DNA of 64,000 nucleotides from assembly GCF_016598775.1 (NCBI RefSeq), contig NZ_CP066802.1:1798001-1862000 (forward strand). Reading direction: 5' to 3'. Below, one piece after another: positions 34,654 through 43,378 of the stretch. A model generated the notes under the pieces. The model saw only the letters and a list, made by a program, of their open reading frames with translations. It did not search any database and was not told the DNA's origin. Within the stretch, counting starts at the first letter, position 1. Each line of letters starts with the position of its first letter. The position numbers and the translations under genes are program-made. The stretch comes from Actinomyces weissii. GTDB lineage: Bacteria > Actinomycetota > Actinomycetes > Actinomycetales > Actinomycetaceae.

Positions 34654-37020
34654 ATGTCGCAGAACCTGGCTAGCACCGTGCCCTCCCAGGTACGTGCGGT
34701 CTCAGGCCGCCCGGCCGCCGCCTCCACCCCCATGGAGGTATGGCAGGGCCTGTCCGCCGCCGTCGTCTCGCGCATCGCCGACGACTGGCACGCCACCAGT
34801 GAGAAGTACCGCGCCGGCCGCCAGGAGCACTACTTCTCCGCCGAGTTCCTCATGGGCCGGGCGCTGCTCAACAACCTGACCAACCTGGGCCTGGTGGACG
34901 AGGCCCGCCAGGCCGTGTCCACCTTCGGCCAGGACCTGTCCACCGTGCTGGAGCAGGAGCCGGACGCCGCCCTGGGCAACGGCGGCCTGGGCCGCCTGGC
35001 CGCCTGTTTCCTGGACTCCTGCGCCACCCTGAACCTGCCGGTGACCGGCTACGGCATCCTCTACCGCTACGGCCTGTTCAAGCAGCTCTTCTCCGACGGC
35101 TTCCAGACCGAGCAGCCCGACCCGTGGATGGAGGAGGGCTACCCCTTCGTCATCCGCCGCGAGGAGGCCACCCGCCTGGTCCGCTACAACGACCTCACCG
35201 TCAAGGCCGTCCCCCACGACATGCCCATCACCGGCTACGGCACCCACAACGTCGGCACCCTGCGCCTGTGGCGGGCCGAGCCGGTCGAGGAGTTCGACTA
35301 CGAGGCCTTCAACTCCCAGCGCTTCACCGAGGCCATCGTGGACCGTGAGCGCACCAACGACATCTCCCGGGTCCTGTACCCCAATGACACCACCTTCGAG
35401 GGCAAGCTCCTGCGCGTGCGCCAGCAGTACTTCTTCTGCTCCGCCTCCCTGCAGGAGATCGTGGACAACTACATCGCCCACCACGGCACGGACCTGAGCG
35501 GCTTCGCCGAGTACAACTCCATCCAGCTCAACGACACCCACCCGGTGCTGGCCATCCCCGAGCTCATGCGCCTGCTCATGGACGAGCACGGGCTCGGCTG
35601 GGAGGCCGCCTGGGAGGTCGTCACCAAGACCTTCGCCTACACCAACCACACGGTGCTGGCTGAGGCCCTGGAGACCTGGGACATCTCCATCTTTGACCGC
35701 CTCTTCCCCCGCATCACCGAGATCGTCCGGGAGATCGACCGCCGCTTCCGCCTGGACATGGCCCAGCGCGGCCTGCCGCAGGAGACCATCGACTATATGT
35801 CCCCGGTCAGCGGCAACACGGTGCGCATGGCCTGGATCGCCTGCTACGCCTCCTACTCCATCAACGGCGTGGCCGCCCTGCACACGGAGATCATCAAGCG
35901 CGAGACCCTCGGCGAGTGGCACGCCATCTGGCCGGAGCGCTTCAACAACAAGACCAACGGAGTCACCCCCCGCCGCTGGCTGCGCCAGTGCAACCCGCGC
36001 CTGTCCGCCCTGCTGGACGAGGTCACCGGCTCTGACGCCTGGGTCACCGACCTGTCCGTGCTGGCCCAGCACACCGACAGCGTGGACGAGTCCGTCTACC
36101 AGCGCCTGGCCGAGGTCAAGCGGGCCAACAAGGTGGACTTCGCCGCCTGGGTCAAGGAGCGCGAGGGCGTGGAGATCGACCCCGACGCCGTCTTCGACGT
36201 GCAGATCAAGCGCCTGCACGAGTACAAGCGCCAGCTGCTCAACGCCCTGTACGTGCTGGACCTGTACTTCCGCATGAAGGAGGACCCCTCCCTGGAGGTC
36301 CCCAAGCGGGTCTTCATCTTCGGTGCCAAGGCCGCCCCCGGCTACGTGCGCGCCAAGGCCGTGATCAAGCTGATCAACACCATCGGTGAGCTGGTCAACA
36401 ACGACCCGGTGGTCTCCCAGCGGATCAAGGTCGTGTTCATCCACAACTACAACGTCTCCCCCGCCGAGCACATCATCCCGGCGGCGGACGTCTCCGAGCA
36501 GATCTCCATGGCGGGTAAGGAGGCCTCGGGCACCTCCAACATGAAGTTCATGATGAACGGCGCCCTGACCCTGGGCACCCTGGACGGCGCCAACGTGGAG
36601 ATCCTGGACTCGGTGGGTGACGACAACGCCTACATCTTCGGGGCCACCGAGGACGAGCTGCCCACCCTGCGCCAGACCTACGACCCGCGGGCCGCCTACG
36701 AGAACGTCCCCGGCCTGCGCCGCGCCCTGGACGCCCTGATCGACGGCACCCTGGACGACCACGGCACCGGCGGCTTCGCGGACCTGCGCCGCAGCCTGCT
36801 GGAGGCCTCCTACGAGCCTGCGGACGTGTACTACGTCCTAGGTGACTTCGCGGCCTACCGGGAGACCAAGGACGCCATGGCGGCCGACTACGCCGACCAG
36901 CGCGCCTGGCAGCGCAAGGCCTGGGTGAACATCACCCGCTCCGGGCGCTTCTCCTCGGACCGCACCATCAGCGACTACGCCCGCGAGGTGTGGCACATCG
37001 AGGCTGCGCCGATCGCCTGA
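34654..37020 (+). CDS. glgP: Glycogen/starch phosphorylase
   Basis: 788 residues, start ATG behind GAGGAATGAAGT. It releases glucose-1-phosphate from alpha-1,4-glucan ends using phosphate and PLP. The PLP Lys is Lys631 in GTSNMKFMMNG, and KRLHEYKRQLLN, EAALGNGGLGRLAA-like DAALGNGGLGRLAACF and TLDGANVEI are phosphorylase signatures. The length fits the classical bacterial MalP/GlgP group rather than the longer actinobacterial glucan phosphorylase. It has its own promoter region and terminator. It acts with GlgX, encoded 10 kb upstream on the same strand. Confidence 0.95.
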   Translation: MSQNLASTVPSQVRAVSGRPAAASTPMEVWQGLSAAVVSRIADDWHATSEKYRAGRQEHYFSAEFLMGRALLNNLTNLGLVDEARQAVSTFGQDLSTVLEQEPDAALGNGGLGRLAACFLDSCATLNLPVTGYGILYRYGLFKQLFSDGFQTEQPDPWMEEGYPFVIRREEATRLVRYNDLTVKAVPHDMPITGYGTHNVGTLRLWRAEPVEEFDYEAFNSQRFTEAIVDRERTNDISRVLYPNDTTFEGKLLRVRQQYFFCSASLQEIVDNYIAHHGTDLSGFAEYNSIQLNDTHPVLAIPELMRLLMDEHGLGWEAAWEVVTKTFAYTNHTVLAEALETWDISIFDRLFPRITEIVREIDRRFRLDMAQRGLPQETIDYMSPVSGNTVRMAWIACYASYSINGVAALHTEIIKRETLGEWHAIWPERFNNKTNGVTPRRWLRQCNPRLSALLDEVTGSDAWVTDLSVLAQHTDSVDESVYQRLAEVKRANKVDFAAWVKEREGVEIDPDAVFDVQIKRLHEYKRQLLNALYVLDLYFRMKEDPSLEVPKRVFIFGAKAAPGYVRAKAVIKLINTIGELVNNDPVVSQRIKVVFIHNYNVSPAEHIIPAADVSEQISMAGKEASGTSNMKFMMNGALTLGTLDGANVEILDSVGDDNAYIFGATEDELPTLRQTYDPRAAYENVPGLRRALDALIDGTLDDHGTGGFADLRRSLLEASYEPADVYYVLGDFAAYRETKDAMAADYADQRAWQRKAWVNITRSGRFSSDRTISDYAREVWHIEAAPIA

Positions 37021-37032
37021 GCGCGCTTACGG

Positions 37033-37079
37033 CTGAGGCGCCCGCCGCCCGGAGGGATCCGGTGCGGCGGGCGCCTCAG
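37033..37079 (+). terminator. Terminator of glgP
   Basis: CTGAGGCGCCCGCCGC (37033-37048) pairs perfectly with GCGGCGGGCGCCTCAG (37064-37079) around a 15-base loop, 12 bp after the glgP stop. Confidence 0.8.
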
Positions 37080-37234
37080 TGTCCAGGAGTGTCTACGCCT
37101 GTGCTGCTGCCTGCACGCGCCTGTAGGCGGCTGAGCGCGCCGGAGGAGCCTGAGCGCGCCCGAGGCGGCTGTACACGGCTGTACCCGCCTGCAGACGCGC
37201 TCCTGGGGGCGCGGCCAGGGAGCTGGCCCCTGGC

Positions 37235-38179
37235 TCAGAACAGCAGGCTGGCCAGGGTGCGGCGGGCCCGCGCCACCTCGGGAGCGGTGGCCCCGATGAC
37301 GTCGAAGAGCTCCAGCAGCCGCTTGCGAGCCTTCTCCCGCTCCTCCGCGCTGCTGGTGCGCACGGCCTCCAGCCCGCGGCCCAGGCAGCCGTCCAGGTCC
37401 CCCAGGGCCAGGGCGGCGTCCGCACCAGCCAGCAGCGCCTCGGTACCGGCCCCGGGGACGTCCGAGGCAGCCAGCAGCGCCTGGGGGTCCTGTCCCTCCA
37501 GGCGGGCCATGAGGCGGACCTGCTCACGGGCCACCCGCAGCTGCTCGTCCCCCGGGGCCTGGGCCAGGGCCCGGTCGTAGACGGCCTCGGCGGCCGCCAG
37601 GTCACCGGCCTCAATGGCCTCACGGGCGGCCCGCTCCGTCTCAGTCTCCTGCGGCTCCTCGGGCTGCTGCGCCGCGGAGGCCTCCAGCACGCCGTCGACG
37701 CCGTTGGCGGCCGCCAGCTCCAGCAGCCGGTCCAGCAGGGACCGCAGCTGGGGCTCCTGGACCGGCCCCTCGAAAAGCGGTACCGGCTGCCCGGCAAGCA
37801 GGCCCAGGGCGGTGGGCACCGCCCGCACCTGCAGAGCCTGGGCCACCTCCGGGGCGGCGTCGGCGTCCAGCAGCGCCAGCTGGAAGCGCCCGGCGTAGGC
37901 GGCCGCCAGCTGCTCCAGGAGCTCGGCGGCCTGCTCCGAGGCCTCCACGCGGGCCGTGTGAACCACGATGACCACTGGCAGCTGGGTGCTGGTCTGGGCG
38001 ACCTGCTGGAGGTTGCTCGCATCCAGCCGGACCACCAGGTCACCGGCCACCCCCAGTCCTAGGACAGGCTGGGGGGCCTGCCCGGGGCCGGGGCGGCCGG
38101 GGCCCGTCTCACGGCCCGTGGCGGCGGCCGGCTTGGCCGGAGCCAGGTTGGACAGGTCTACGGCCCCGAACATGCTCAT
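37235..38179 (-). CDS. YbbN/CnoX-like thioredoxin-fold protein
   Basis: 314 residues from the ATG at 38179 (AGGAG upstream). The N-terminal ~60 residues are low complexity. A thioredoxin fold follows (VVIVVHTARVEASEQAAELLEQL, then cis-Pro RAVPTALGLLAGQPV), but the CxxC active site is absent: the position reads HTARVEA. The C-terminal part is helical TPR-like (EAIEAGDLAAAEAVYDRAL). This layout is that of YbbN/CnoX, a holdase co-chaperone rather than a reductase. It is downstream of the lipoprotein gene, 13 bp away on the same strand. Confidence 0.8.
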   Translation of the reverse strand: MSMFGAVDLSNLAPAKPAAATGRETGPGRPGPGQAPQPVLGLGVAGDLVVRLDASNLQQVAQTSTQLPVVIVVHTARVEASEQAAELLEQLAAAYAGRFQLALLDADAAPEVAQALQVRAVPTALGLLAGQPVPLFEGPVQEPQLRSLLDRLLELAAANGVDGVLEASAAQQPEEPQETETERAAREAIEAGDLAAAEAVYDRALAQAPGDEQLRVAREQVRLMARLEGQDPQALLAASDVPGAGTEALLAGADAALALGDLDGCLGRGLEAVRTSSAEEREKARKRLLELFDVIGATAPEVARARRTLASLLF

Positions 38180-38192
38180 GGGTGCTCCTGGT

Positions 38193-39233
38193 TCAGCGGT
38201 TGGCGGTGGCGGTGGCGGTGGGGGCTGGGGTTGGGGCCTGTGAGTCGTCCCGGTCCACCTTTGCCAGCACGATCTCCGCACCTAGCACGGTGGCCTGACC
38301 GCCTCCCGCCGCCGGGATGTGGAAGGCAACCATAGCGTCATAAACGGCGGTGACTGTTCCCAGTACCTCCTTGTTGTCCCCGAGCATGGGGCCGATGTCT
38401 CCGCTCTGCAGCGTGAGCTTGCCTCCAGCCACGGTCTTCTTGAAGGTGGTGGTGACCGTCAGGGTCGTCATGACCACGGCCCCGCCCTCGGCGGTGGCCA
38501 GGCCCTGGAAGCCGTCCGTCCCGGCTGCTGCCTGGACGCTTACCTCTCCGGCGGCGGAGACGTCGTTGGCCCGCTCCCGCGCGACCTGCTGGCGCAGCTG
38601 GTCGTCGGCGAAGGCGGTGCCGTTGGCGCCCTCCGGGTTGTTCAGGGCGTCTACGTAGGCCTCCAGGACGGCCTGCGGGGTGGCCGCCAGGCTGGGGTCG
38701 TCAGCCGCGATCTGCTGCGACCCGGCCGCGGCGGAGGCCGTGCGGGGCACGGTGGCGCCCCCGAAGACCTGGACCCAGCCCCACAGCTGGTAGTCGGAGC
38801 GGGCGTCCGCCTGGGTCAGGGCCAGCAGGAGCGGCACGTTGGAGGTGTCGGTGCCCTCCGTGACCGTGATCGCCGTGCGGGGGAACTCGTTTGTCAGGCC
38901 CACGGCGCTGGCCTGGCTGGTGGTCCTGAGCTGGCGGATCCTGGTGTCGTCACCTGCCTTGGTAGCCAGCGTGTAGGACTCGGCGCGGACCCGGGCGGCC
39001 GGGCCTGTCAGGAAGCCGTTCAGGCTCTCCGGGTCCTTGGCCGCGTCAGCGGCGTCGAGCCCCTTCTGGATGCGCTCCAGCACGGTCACCAGGCGCTCGG
39101 AGTCGAGCACGGGGGCCGCAGAGGGGGCCGAGCTGGCGGCAGAGACCTGCGGAGCCTCGTCCGCACAGGCGGCCAGCACGGCCGCTGCGAGCACGGAGCC
39201 AGCCCCGATGAAGGCACGTCGGGTGGTAATCAT
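38193..39233 (-). CDS. Putative lipoprotein of unknown function
   Basis: 346 residues. The signal has a twin-arginine-like TRRAFIGAG and a lipobox LAAC with the lipidated Cys at 23, so the protein is exported and membrane-anchored. The mature part has two alpha/beta regions (about 45-170 and 185-320) that look related to each other, each with an Ala-rich helix and strands such as AVVMTTLTVTTTF, and an Ala/Pro/Thr tail. No known domain is recognised. Its ATG overlaps the stop of the upstream membrane-protein gene (ATGA), so both are translationally coupled and probably act together at the membrane. Confidence 0.75.
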   Translation of the reverse strand: MITTRRAFIGAGSVLAAAVLAACADEAPQVSAASSAPSAAPVLDSERLVTVLERIQKGLDAADAAKDPESLNGFLTGPAARVRAESYTLATKAGDDTRIRQLRTTSQASAVGLTNEFPRTAITVTEGTDTSNVPLLLALTQADARSDYQLWGWVQVFGGATVPRTASAAAGSQQIAADDPSLAATPQAVLEAYVDALNNPEGANGTAFADDQLRQQVARERANDVSAAGEVSVQAAAGTDGFQGLATAEGGAVVMTTLTVTTTFKKTVAGGKLTLQSGDIGPMLGDNKEVLGTVTAVYDAMVAFHIPAAGGGQATVLGAEIVLAKVDRDDSQAPTPAPTATATANR

Positions 39234-40621
39234 GCGTTCTCCTCATGGTGGTTGGCGGGGCGTCCGGCTGGCAGGTCCCCAGGCCTGTCCGCAGGCTCCT
39301 CCTGGTCGGGAGCCTGCCACTTCCTGAAGGGGCGGGGCCAGGTGTCTCCGACTGTCTCCGACGCCGTCCCGGGGGCCGGCTCGGCGGCGGGCTCGGGCTC
39401 CCGGACCACGGGGATCCGGGTGGTGTCCGTCAGGTCGGCGGAGCCTGCGCTGAGCATGGGCTCGATCACCGGGGGCACCACCAGCGCCTCCTGCTCCTCC
39501 TGGCCGTCGTAGTCCGCAGGGCTGCCCGCAGCGCCGAACGGGCCGTCGGTCTCGGTCTGCACGCGATCGGACCCGGTCTCGGTGGCCACCTCGAAGGCCG
39601 GTCCTTCCGGCACCATCCGCTTGGCCCGGTGCGCCGCCACAACCTCCTCGGCCAGGCCGGGGATGACGGCGGTGCCCATGGAGGCGCCGACGTGCTCGCG
39701 CATCTGCTCGCTGGTCGGCTCGAAGGAGGCGGTGGGCACCTGCTCGGCGGTGGGCACGGGCACAGGGGGAACCCTCAGGACGTCCGGGGTCTCCTCCGCC
39801 GGTGTCGTCTCCGGCTCCAGGAGCCCCGCACGCTCATGGGTCCGCTGCTGCCGCCGGGTGGGGGTACCTGCCTGCCCAGCCACCTGCGGGATAGCGGCGG
39901 TGGAGACGGCGTCGGCGGTAGCCAGGTGGGCGGCCCGCTCGGCGGCACGGGCGCGGCGGGCCTCCTCCTGGCTGCGCAGCTGGAGGTCGAGCACGAAGCC
40001 GAACACCCCGACCAGCAGCAGCAGACCCCCCAGGACCAGGCCCGGGATCAGCCAGGGGGTGGAGACGGTGCGGGGCCAGCTCAGGGAGAGGCTCGGGGCC
40101 GGGGAGGTGCCGTCCGTGGCCACCAGGGCCACCAGGTCCGCCTCGGCGGCGTTGACGGAGAGGGTGACGCTACCGGTGCCGCTGGCGGTGCGCAGCCACA
40201 GGTCGGAGGTGGCCGGGTTGGCCCCGGTGGCGACCAGCTCGGTGCACTCGCCCCCACCGGCCTCCTGCCCAGGCAGGTCGCAGGTGGTGCGCACCGGCTG
40301 GGAGACGAGCTTGTCCCAGCCATCCAGGTTGGTTACGGCCTCGTGGGGGTCGTTGGCCAGCCAGGACTGGACGTCCGCGGAGCGAGCGACGGCGATCGTG
40401 ACCGGGCTGCTGGCGTCCGTGGCCGTCGCGGTGATGGTCACCTCGGGGTCAGCCACCCCCAGGACGCCGGGGCGCGTGACGACGTAGGCAGAGCTCGGCG
40501 TCGAGGTGAGCGTGGCGACCGCGGTCGAGCTGGGCCTCCAGATGGTCGCGGAGCAGACCGCCAGGATGACTACCACCAGTCCGGCTAACGCGAGGATCTC
40601 ACTCAGGATACGTCGTCTCAC
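39230..40621 (-). CDS. Membrane protein with two anchors and long cytoplasmic tail
   Basis: 463 residues from the GTG at 40621 (AAGGAGTG upstream); the frame is open further, but that region carries the divergent promoters. One helix near the start (about 9-25, ILALAGLVVVILAVCSATIW) and a second at about 195-220 (WLIPGLVLGGLLLLVGVFGFVL) enclose an extracellular beta-rich domain with a Cys pair (CDLPGQEAGGGEC). A cytoplasmic tail of ~240 residues is rich in Ala, Glu, Pro and Thr and looks disordered. No family is recognised. It forms a tight operon with the lipoprotein gene and the YbbN-like gene. Confidence 0.75.
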   Translation of the reverse strand: MRRRILSEILALAGLVVVILAVCSATIWRPSSTAVATLTSTPSSAYVVTRPGVLGVADPEVTITATATDASSPVTIAVARSADVQSWLANDPHEAVTNLDGWDKLVSQPVRTTCDLPGQEAGGGECTELVATGANPATSDLWLRTASGTGSVTLSVNAAEADLVALVATDGTSPAPSLSLSWPRTVSTPWLIPGLVLGGLLLLVGVFGFVLDLQLRSQEEARRARAAERAAHLATADAVSTAAIPQVAGQAGTPTRRQQRTHERAGLLEPETTPAEETPDVLRVPPVPVPTAEQVPTASFEPTSEQMREHVGASMGTAVIPGLAEEVVAAHRAKRMVPEGPAFEVATETGSDRVQTETDGPFGAAGSPADYDGQEEQEALVVPPVIEPMLSAGSADLTDTTRIPVVREPEPAAEPAPGTASETVGDTWPRPFRKWQAPDQEEPADRPGDLPAGRPANHHEENA

Positions 40622-40994
40622 GAGTTGACACTCCTTGGGTTTTCGGTTCAGCCCCCACCAGCAAACCATGTTGTTAGGGGTCCGTGGGCCTGAGCACACA
40701 AGCGCTCGGCACACCAGAATCCCACGCCCACACCCGAGAAAGCCTGCTCCTGGGCGGAAGATCACACACCCTGCGCCCTGAGCGGACAGGACGTCAGATG
40801 ATCTCCAACTGTGAAAATAGTCAAAGAAACCTGGTAGAAGACTAGATAACGTTGCAATAACGGACCTCGCTTCAGGTGCGGAAAGCCCTGGCTACCGCTA
40901 GTCTGTTTCTGCGCTTTCGGCCTGGGACGACAACACTTAATCTATCCCTAACTACCGCGCCCCACCCAAGGCGCCTTGCTAGGAGGAGATAGTC
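40622..40994. promoter_or_regulatory. Divergent promoter region
   Basis: 373 bp without a gene, including the most AT-rich stretch nearby (40800-40870: AAAATAGTCAAAGAAACC and GACTAGATAACG). It must hold promoters for the membrane-protein operon (minus) and the DivIVA-like gene (plus). AACGTTGCAATAACG near 40850 is a partly palindromic element. No -35/-10 pair is certain. Confidence 0.4.
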
Positions 40995-42377
40995 GTGCCC
41001 GAAGACACTGCCGAATTCGCAATCACAATGCGTGGATATGACCGAGCGCAGGTGGACCAGCGCCTGGAGGCGCTTACGCGCCAGCTCGCTGACGCCCGCC
41101 GTGAGGTAGCCGCCCTGGACGCCCGGGCCATGACCGTGGCTGGAGAGCTCGCTGAGGCCAAGCGTCGTCTGCGTGAGGCGGACAAGCCCAGCTACGCCGG
41201 CCTGGGCTCACGAATCGAGCAGCTGCTCCGCTCTGCCGAGGAGCAGAGCGCCTCCATCCTGGCCAAGGCGAACAGTGAGGCTGAGGCCCTGCTCAGCCGC
41301 ACCCGGCAGAACGCCGCCACCCTCTCCCAGCGCTCTGAGTCCGAGGCCGCCACCCTGCTGGGTGACGCCCGCCGCGACGCCGACGACCTGCGTTCCCAAG
41401 CCGAGGACGAGTCCTCCACCACCCTGACCAACGCGCAGGCCCGCGCCGACGAGCTCGTGGCCGCTGCCGAGCGCCAGGCCGCTCAGATCACCGCCTCCAC
41501 CGACGCTGCCGCCGCCGAGACCACCTCCGCCGCTGAGCGCAAGGCATCCCTGCTGCTCGCCCAGGCCACCAAGCAGGCCTCCGAGGTATCTGTGACCGCC
41601 GAGCAGGAGGCCACCGCCACCCGCGAGGCCGCCGTCGCTGAGGCTGAGGAGCTGCGTCGCAGCAGCACGGAGCAGGCTGAGTCCCTGCTGTCCTCCGCCC
41701 GTTCCGAGGCCAAGAGCCTCCTGGAGAAGGCTAAGGCTGAGGCCGAGGAGCTGCTGGGTTCCGCCCGCCAGGAGTCCTCCGAGATGCTGCGCCAGGCCAA
41801 GGACGAGGCCGAGGCGGCCCACGCCGAGGCCAAGGAGCTGCGTCAGCAGGCCACCCTGGAGGTCGCCGCCATGCACGAGTCCGCCGCGCAGGAGGACTCT
41901 GACGCCCACGAGCAGGCCCGTACGCGCACCCAGGAGATGATCCAGAAGGCCGAGGCCCAGGCCGCCGACGCCGAGGCCCGCCTCAAGGAGGCCCTGGACC
42001 GTGCCGAGCAGGTCCGCACCACCACGGACGAGGAGAACCGCAAGCGCCAGAGCGAGGCCTCCCGCAACGCCGAGGAGACCCTGCGCAGCGCCCGCGAGCA
42101 GGCGGAGCAGATCGTGCAGGACGCCCGGGCGGACGCCGACACGATCATGCAGTCCGCCCAGCGCCAGCTCGCTGACCTGGAGCGGCAGCGTGAGTCCGTG
42201 ACCACCTACCTAGACGAGATGCGTGGCGTCCTGGGCGCGGCGGTCCCCTCCCACATCCCGGAGCCTGTGGCCCCCATCAGCTTCAAGGGCGAGGAGGCTG
42301 ACTCGGGCTCCAAGGACGGCCAGGGCGCGCAGGAGCAGAACGGCAAGGGCACGGGCAGCAGCAAGAAGGGCAAGTAG
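40995..42377 (+). CDS. DivIVA/Scy-like coiled-coil cell-pole protein
   Basis: 460 residues from a GTG with AGGAGGAG upstream. The N-terminal ~35 residues (AEFAITMRGYDRAQVDQRLEAL) match the DivIVA-type membrane-curvature-binding motif, including the conserved RGYDRxQVD. From about 35 to 415 the chain is an almost unbroken Ala/Glu/Arg/Gln coiled coil with heptad and longer repeats (AKAEAEELLGSARQE-like units); the tail is Gly/Lys-rich. Such proteins in actinobacteria (DivIVA, Scy, FilP, Wag31-like) mark the cell pole or organise growth. It could be a second DivIVA-like protein rather than Wag31 itself, which usually lies near ftsZ. Confidence 0.75.
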   Translation: MPEDTAEFAITMRGYDRAQVDQRLEALTRQLADARREVAALDARAMTVAGELAEAKRRLREADKPSYAGLGSRIEQLLRSAEEQSASILAKANSEAEALLSRTRQNAATLSQRSESEAATLLGDARRDADDLRSQAEDESSTTLTNAQARADELVAAAERQAAQITASTDAAAAETTSAAERKASLLLAQATKQASEVSVTAEQEATATREAAVAEAEELRRSSTEQAESLLSSARSEAKSLLEKAKAEAEELLGSARQESSEMLRQAKDEAEAAHAEAKELRQQATLEVAAMHESAAQEDSDAHEQARTRTQEMIQKAEAQAADAEARLKEALDRAEQVRTTTDEENRKRQSEASRNAEETLRSAREQAEQIVQDARADADTIMQSAQRQLADLERQRESVTTYLDEMRGVLGAAVPSHIPEPVAPISFKGEEADSGSKDGQGAQEQNGKGTGSSKKGK

Positions 42378-42419
42378 CCCCGGACCCACAGGCTGCCCCA
42401 GGCTTCCTGTACCCGGCTC

Positions 42420-42451
42420 ACGGTCCCCTCACCGAATGGTGGGGGGACCGT
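42420..42451 (+). terminator. Terminator of the DivIVA-like gene
   Basis: ACGGTCCCCTCACC (42420-42433), loop GAAT, GGTGGGGGGACCGT (42438-42451), then CCTTC. It stands between the coiled-coil gene and the next small gene. Confidence 0.8.
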
Positions 42452-42476
42452 CCTTCTGGCGGCACAATGGGGTCGC

Positions 42477-42929
42477 ATGAGCACGGACCAGACCTCCCCC
42501 AGCCAGTGGGCCAGCCAGCGTCGTAAGGCGGCAGCCGAGCGGGCCCGGATGCTACGGGCCCGCCAGGACGCGGAGCACGCCAAGGCGGAGCGGATCGTCT
42601 CAGCCTTCCTGGCCCAGGCCGCCCGGGACGGGCTCGCACCCGCCCGCCTGCATGCCCGCGGCTACCACGGGGGCACCGCCCGCACCTCCCTACGCGGCTG
42701 GTACCTGCGCGGGGACCGCACGGTCGCCCTTGGAGAGGACGGCGCCTTCTACGTGCTCATGCTGCCCCTGGGGCTGCGTGAGCGCCTGCTGGGAGCCAGC
42801 CCCGCCCCGGCCCGCGTGCCCCTGGTGGTTGGTGAAGGCGGACGTGACGGCGACGTGATCCCGCTGCTGGACGCCCTGGAGGCCCTCTCCCCCGGCTGGC
42901 GGGAACGCTGCCAGACCCCGCTGGTCTAG
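42477..42929 (+). CDS. Conserved hypothetical protein, 150 aa
   Basis: 150 residues starting MSTDQTSPSQWASQRRKAAA. The N-terminal third is a basic helix rich in Arg/Ala/Lys. The rest has RGWYLRGDRTVALGEDGAFYVL, a small beta-rich core, and ends in a short helix. No family is recognised. The start codon is only 26 bp after the terminator hairpin and lacks a strong ribosome-binding site, so it may be translated from a near-leaderless transcript. It converges on the next gene, with 13 bp between the stops. Confidence 0.65.
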   Translation: MSTDQTSPSQWASQRRKAAAERARMLRARQDAEHAKAERIVSAFLAQAARDGLAPARLHARGYHGGTARTSLRGWYLRGDRTVALGEDGAFYVLMLPLGLRERLLGASPAPARVPLVVGEGGRDGDVIPLLDALEALSPGWRERCQTPLV

Positions 42930-42942
42930 CGCGGGGCGCCGC

Positions 42943-43233
42943 TCACCACAGCCGGCGCTCCCAGCAGGAGCCGTGCCAGTGACGGCGCTCCTCCAGGCCC
43001 CGGTCAGCCCCGAACAGGGACTCGTTCGACCAGGCCACCACGTGCGGGGTGCCCGGCGGTATCTGCCGGTTGCAGCCGGGGCAGGTGTAGGGCTTGGTGC
43101 TGCCCCGCAGGTGCCGGACGGTGAACTCAGCCCCTCCGGGCCCCTGCTGCGTGCGCGGCAGCGAGGCCAGGCGCCCCAGGTCCAGGGGGACGTGCCCCTG
43201 CCCGTAAGGGCGTTTCCTGCTCCGTCTGGCCAT
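42943..43233 (-). CDS. Small zinc-ribbon-like conserved protein
   Basis: 96 residues. The basic N-terminus RRSRKRPYGQGHVPLDLGRL is followed by YTCPGCNRQIPPGTPHVV and RHWHGSCWERRLW at the end. The CxxC (CPGC) with the later His and HxxC can hold one zinc ion. The same pattern is seen in a widespread actinobacterial family usually named ATP/GTP-binding protein, although no P-loop is present. Function unknown, possibly nucleic-acid binding. Confidence 0.75.
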   Translation of the reverse strand: MARRSRKRPYGQGHVPLDLGRLASLPRTQQGPGGAEFTVRHLRGSTKPYTCPGCNRQIPPGTPHVVAWSNESLFGADRGLEERRHWHGSCWERRLW

Positions 43234-43328
43234 AGGCCTGACTCTATCCCCTGGCGACGGCGGGGCCAGGAGAGGAAGCGACCGGGACCACCTGACGGCG
43301 GGGCGGAGGAAGCCAGGCAGGGACTAGG

Positions 43329-43360
43329 ACGGGCCGGGGCGCCCTAGCGCCCCGGCCCGT
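43329..43360 (-). terminator. Terminator of the sugar ABC transporter operon
   Basis: ACGGGCCGGGGCGC (43329-43342) pairs perfectly with GCGCCCCGGCCCGT (43347-43360) around a 4-base loop. It lies 19 bp downstream of the last permease gene, on the minus strand. Confidence 0.8.
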
Positions 43361-43378
43361 CACGGCGTCGTCCCTGGC

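Noticed and set aside
34702..36762. 686-codon minus-strand frame opposite glgP
   Set aside because: Its Val/Asp/Gly/His-rich text mirrors glgP codons; no domain and no ribosome-binding site.
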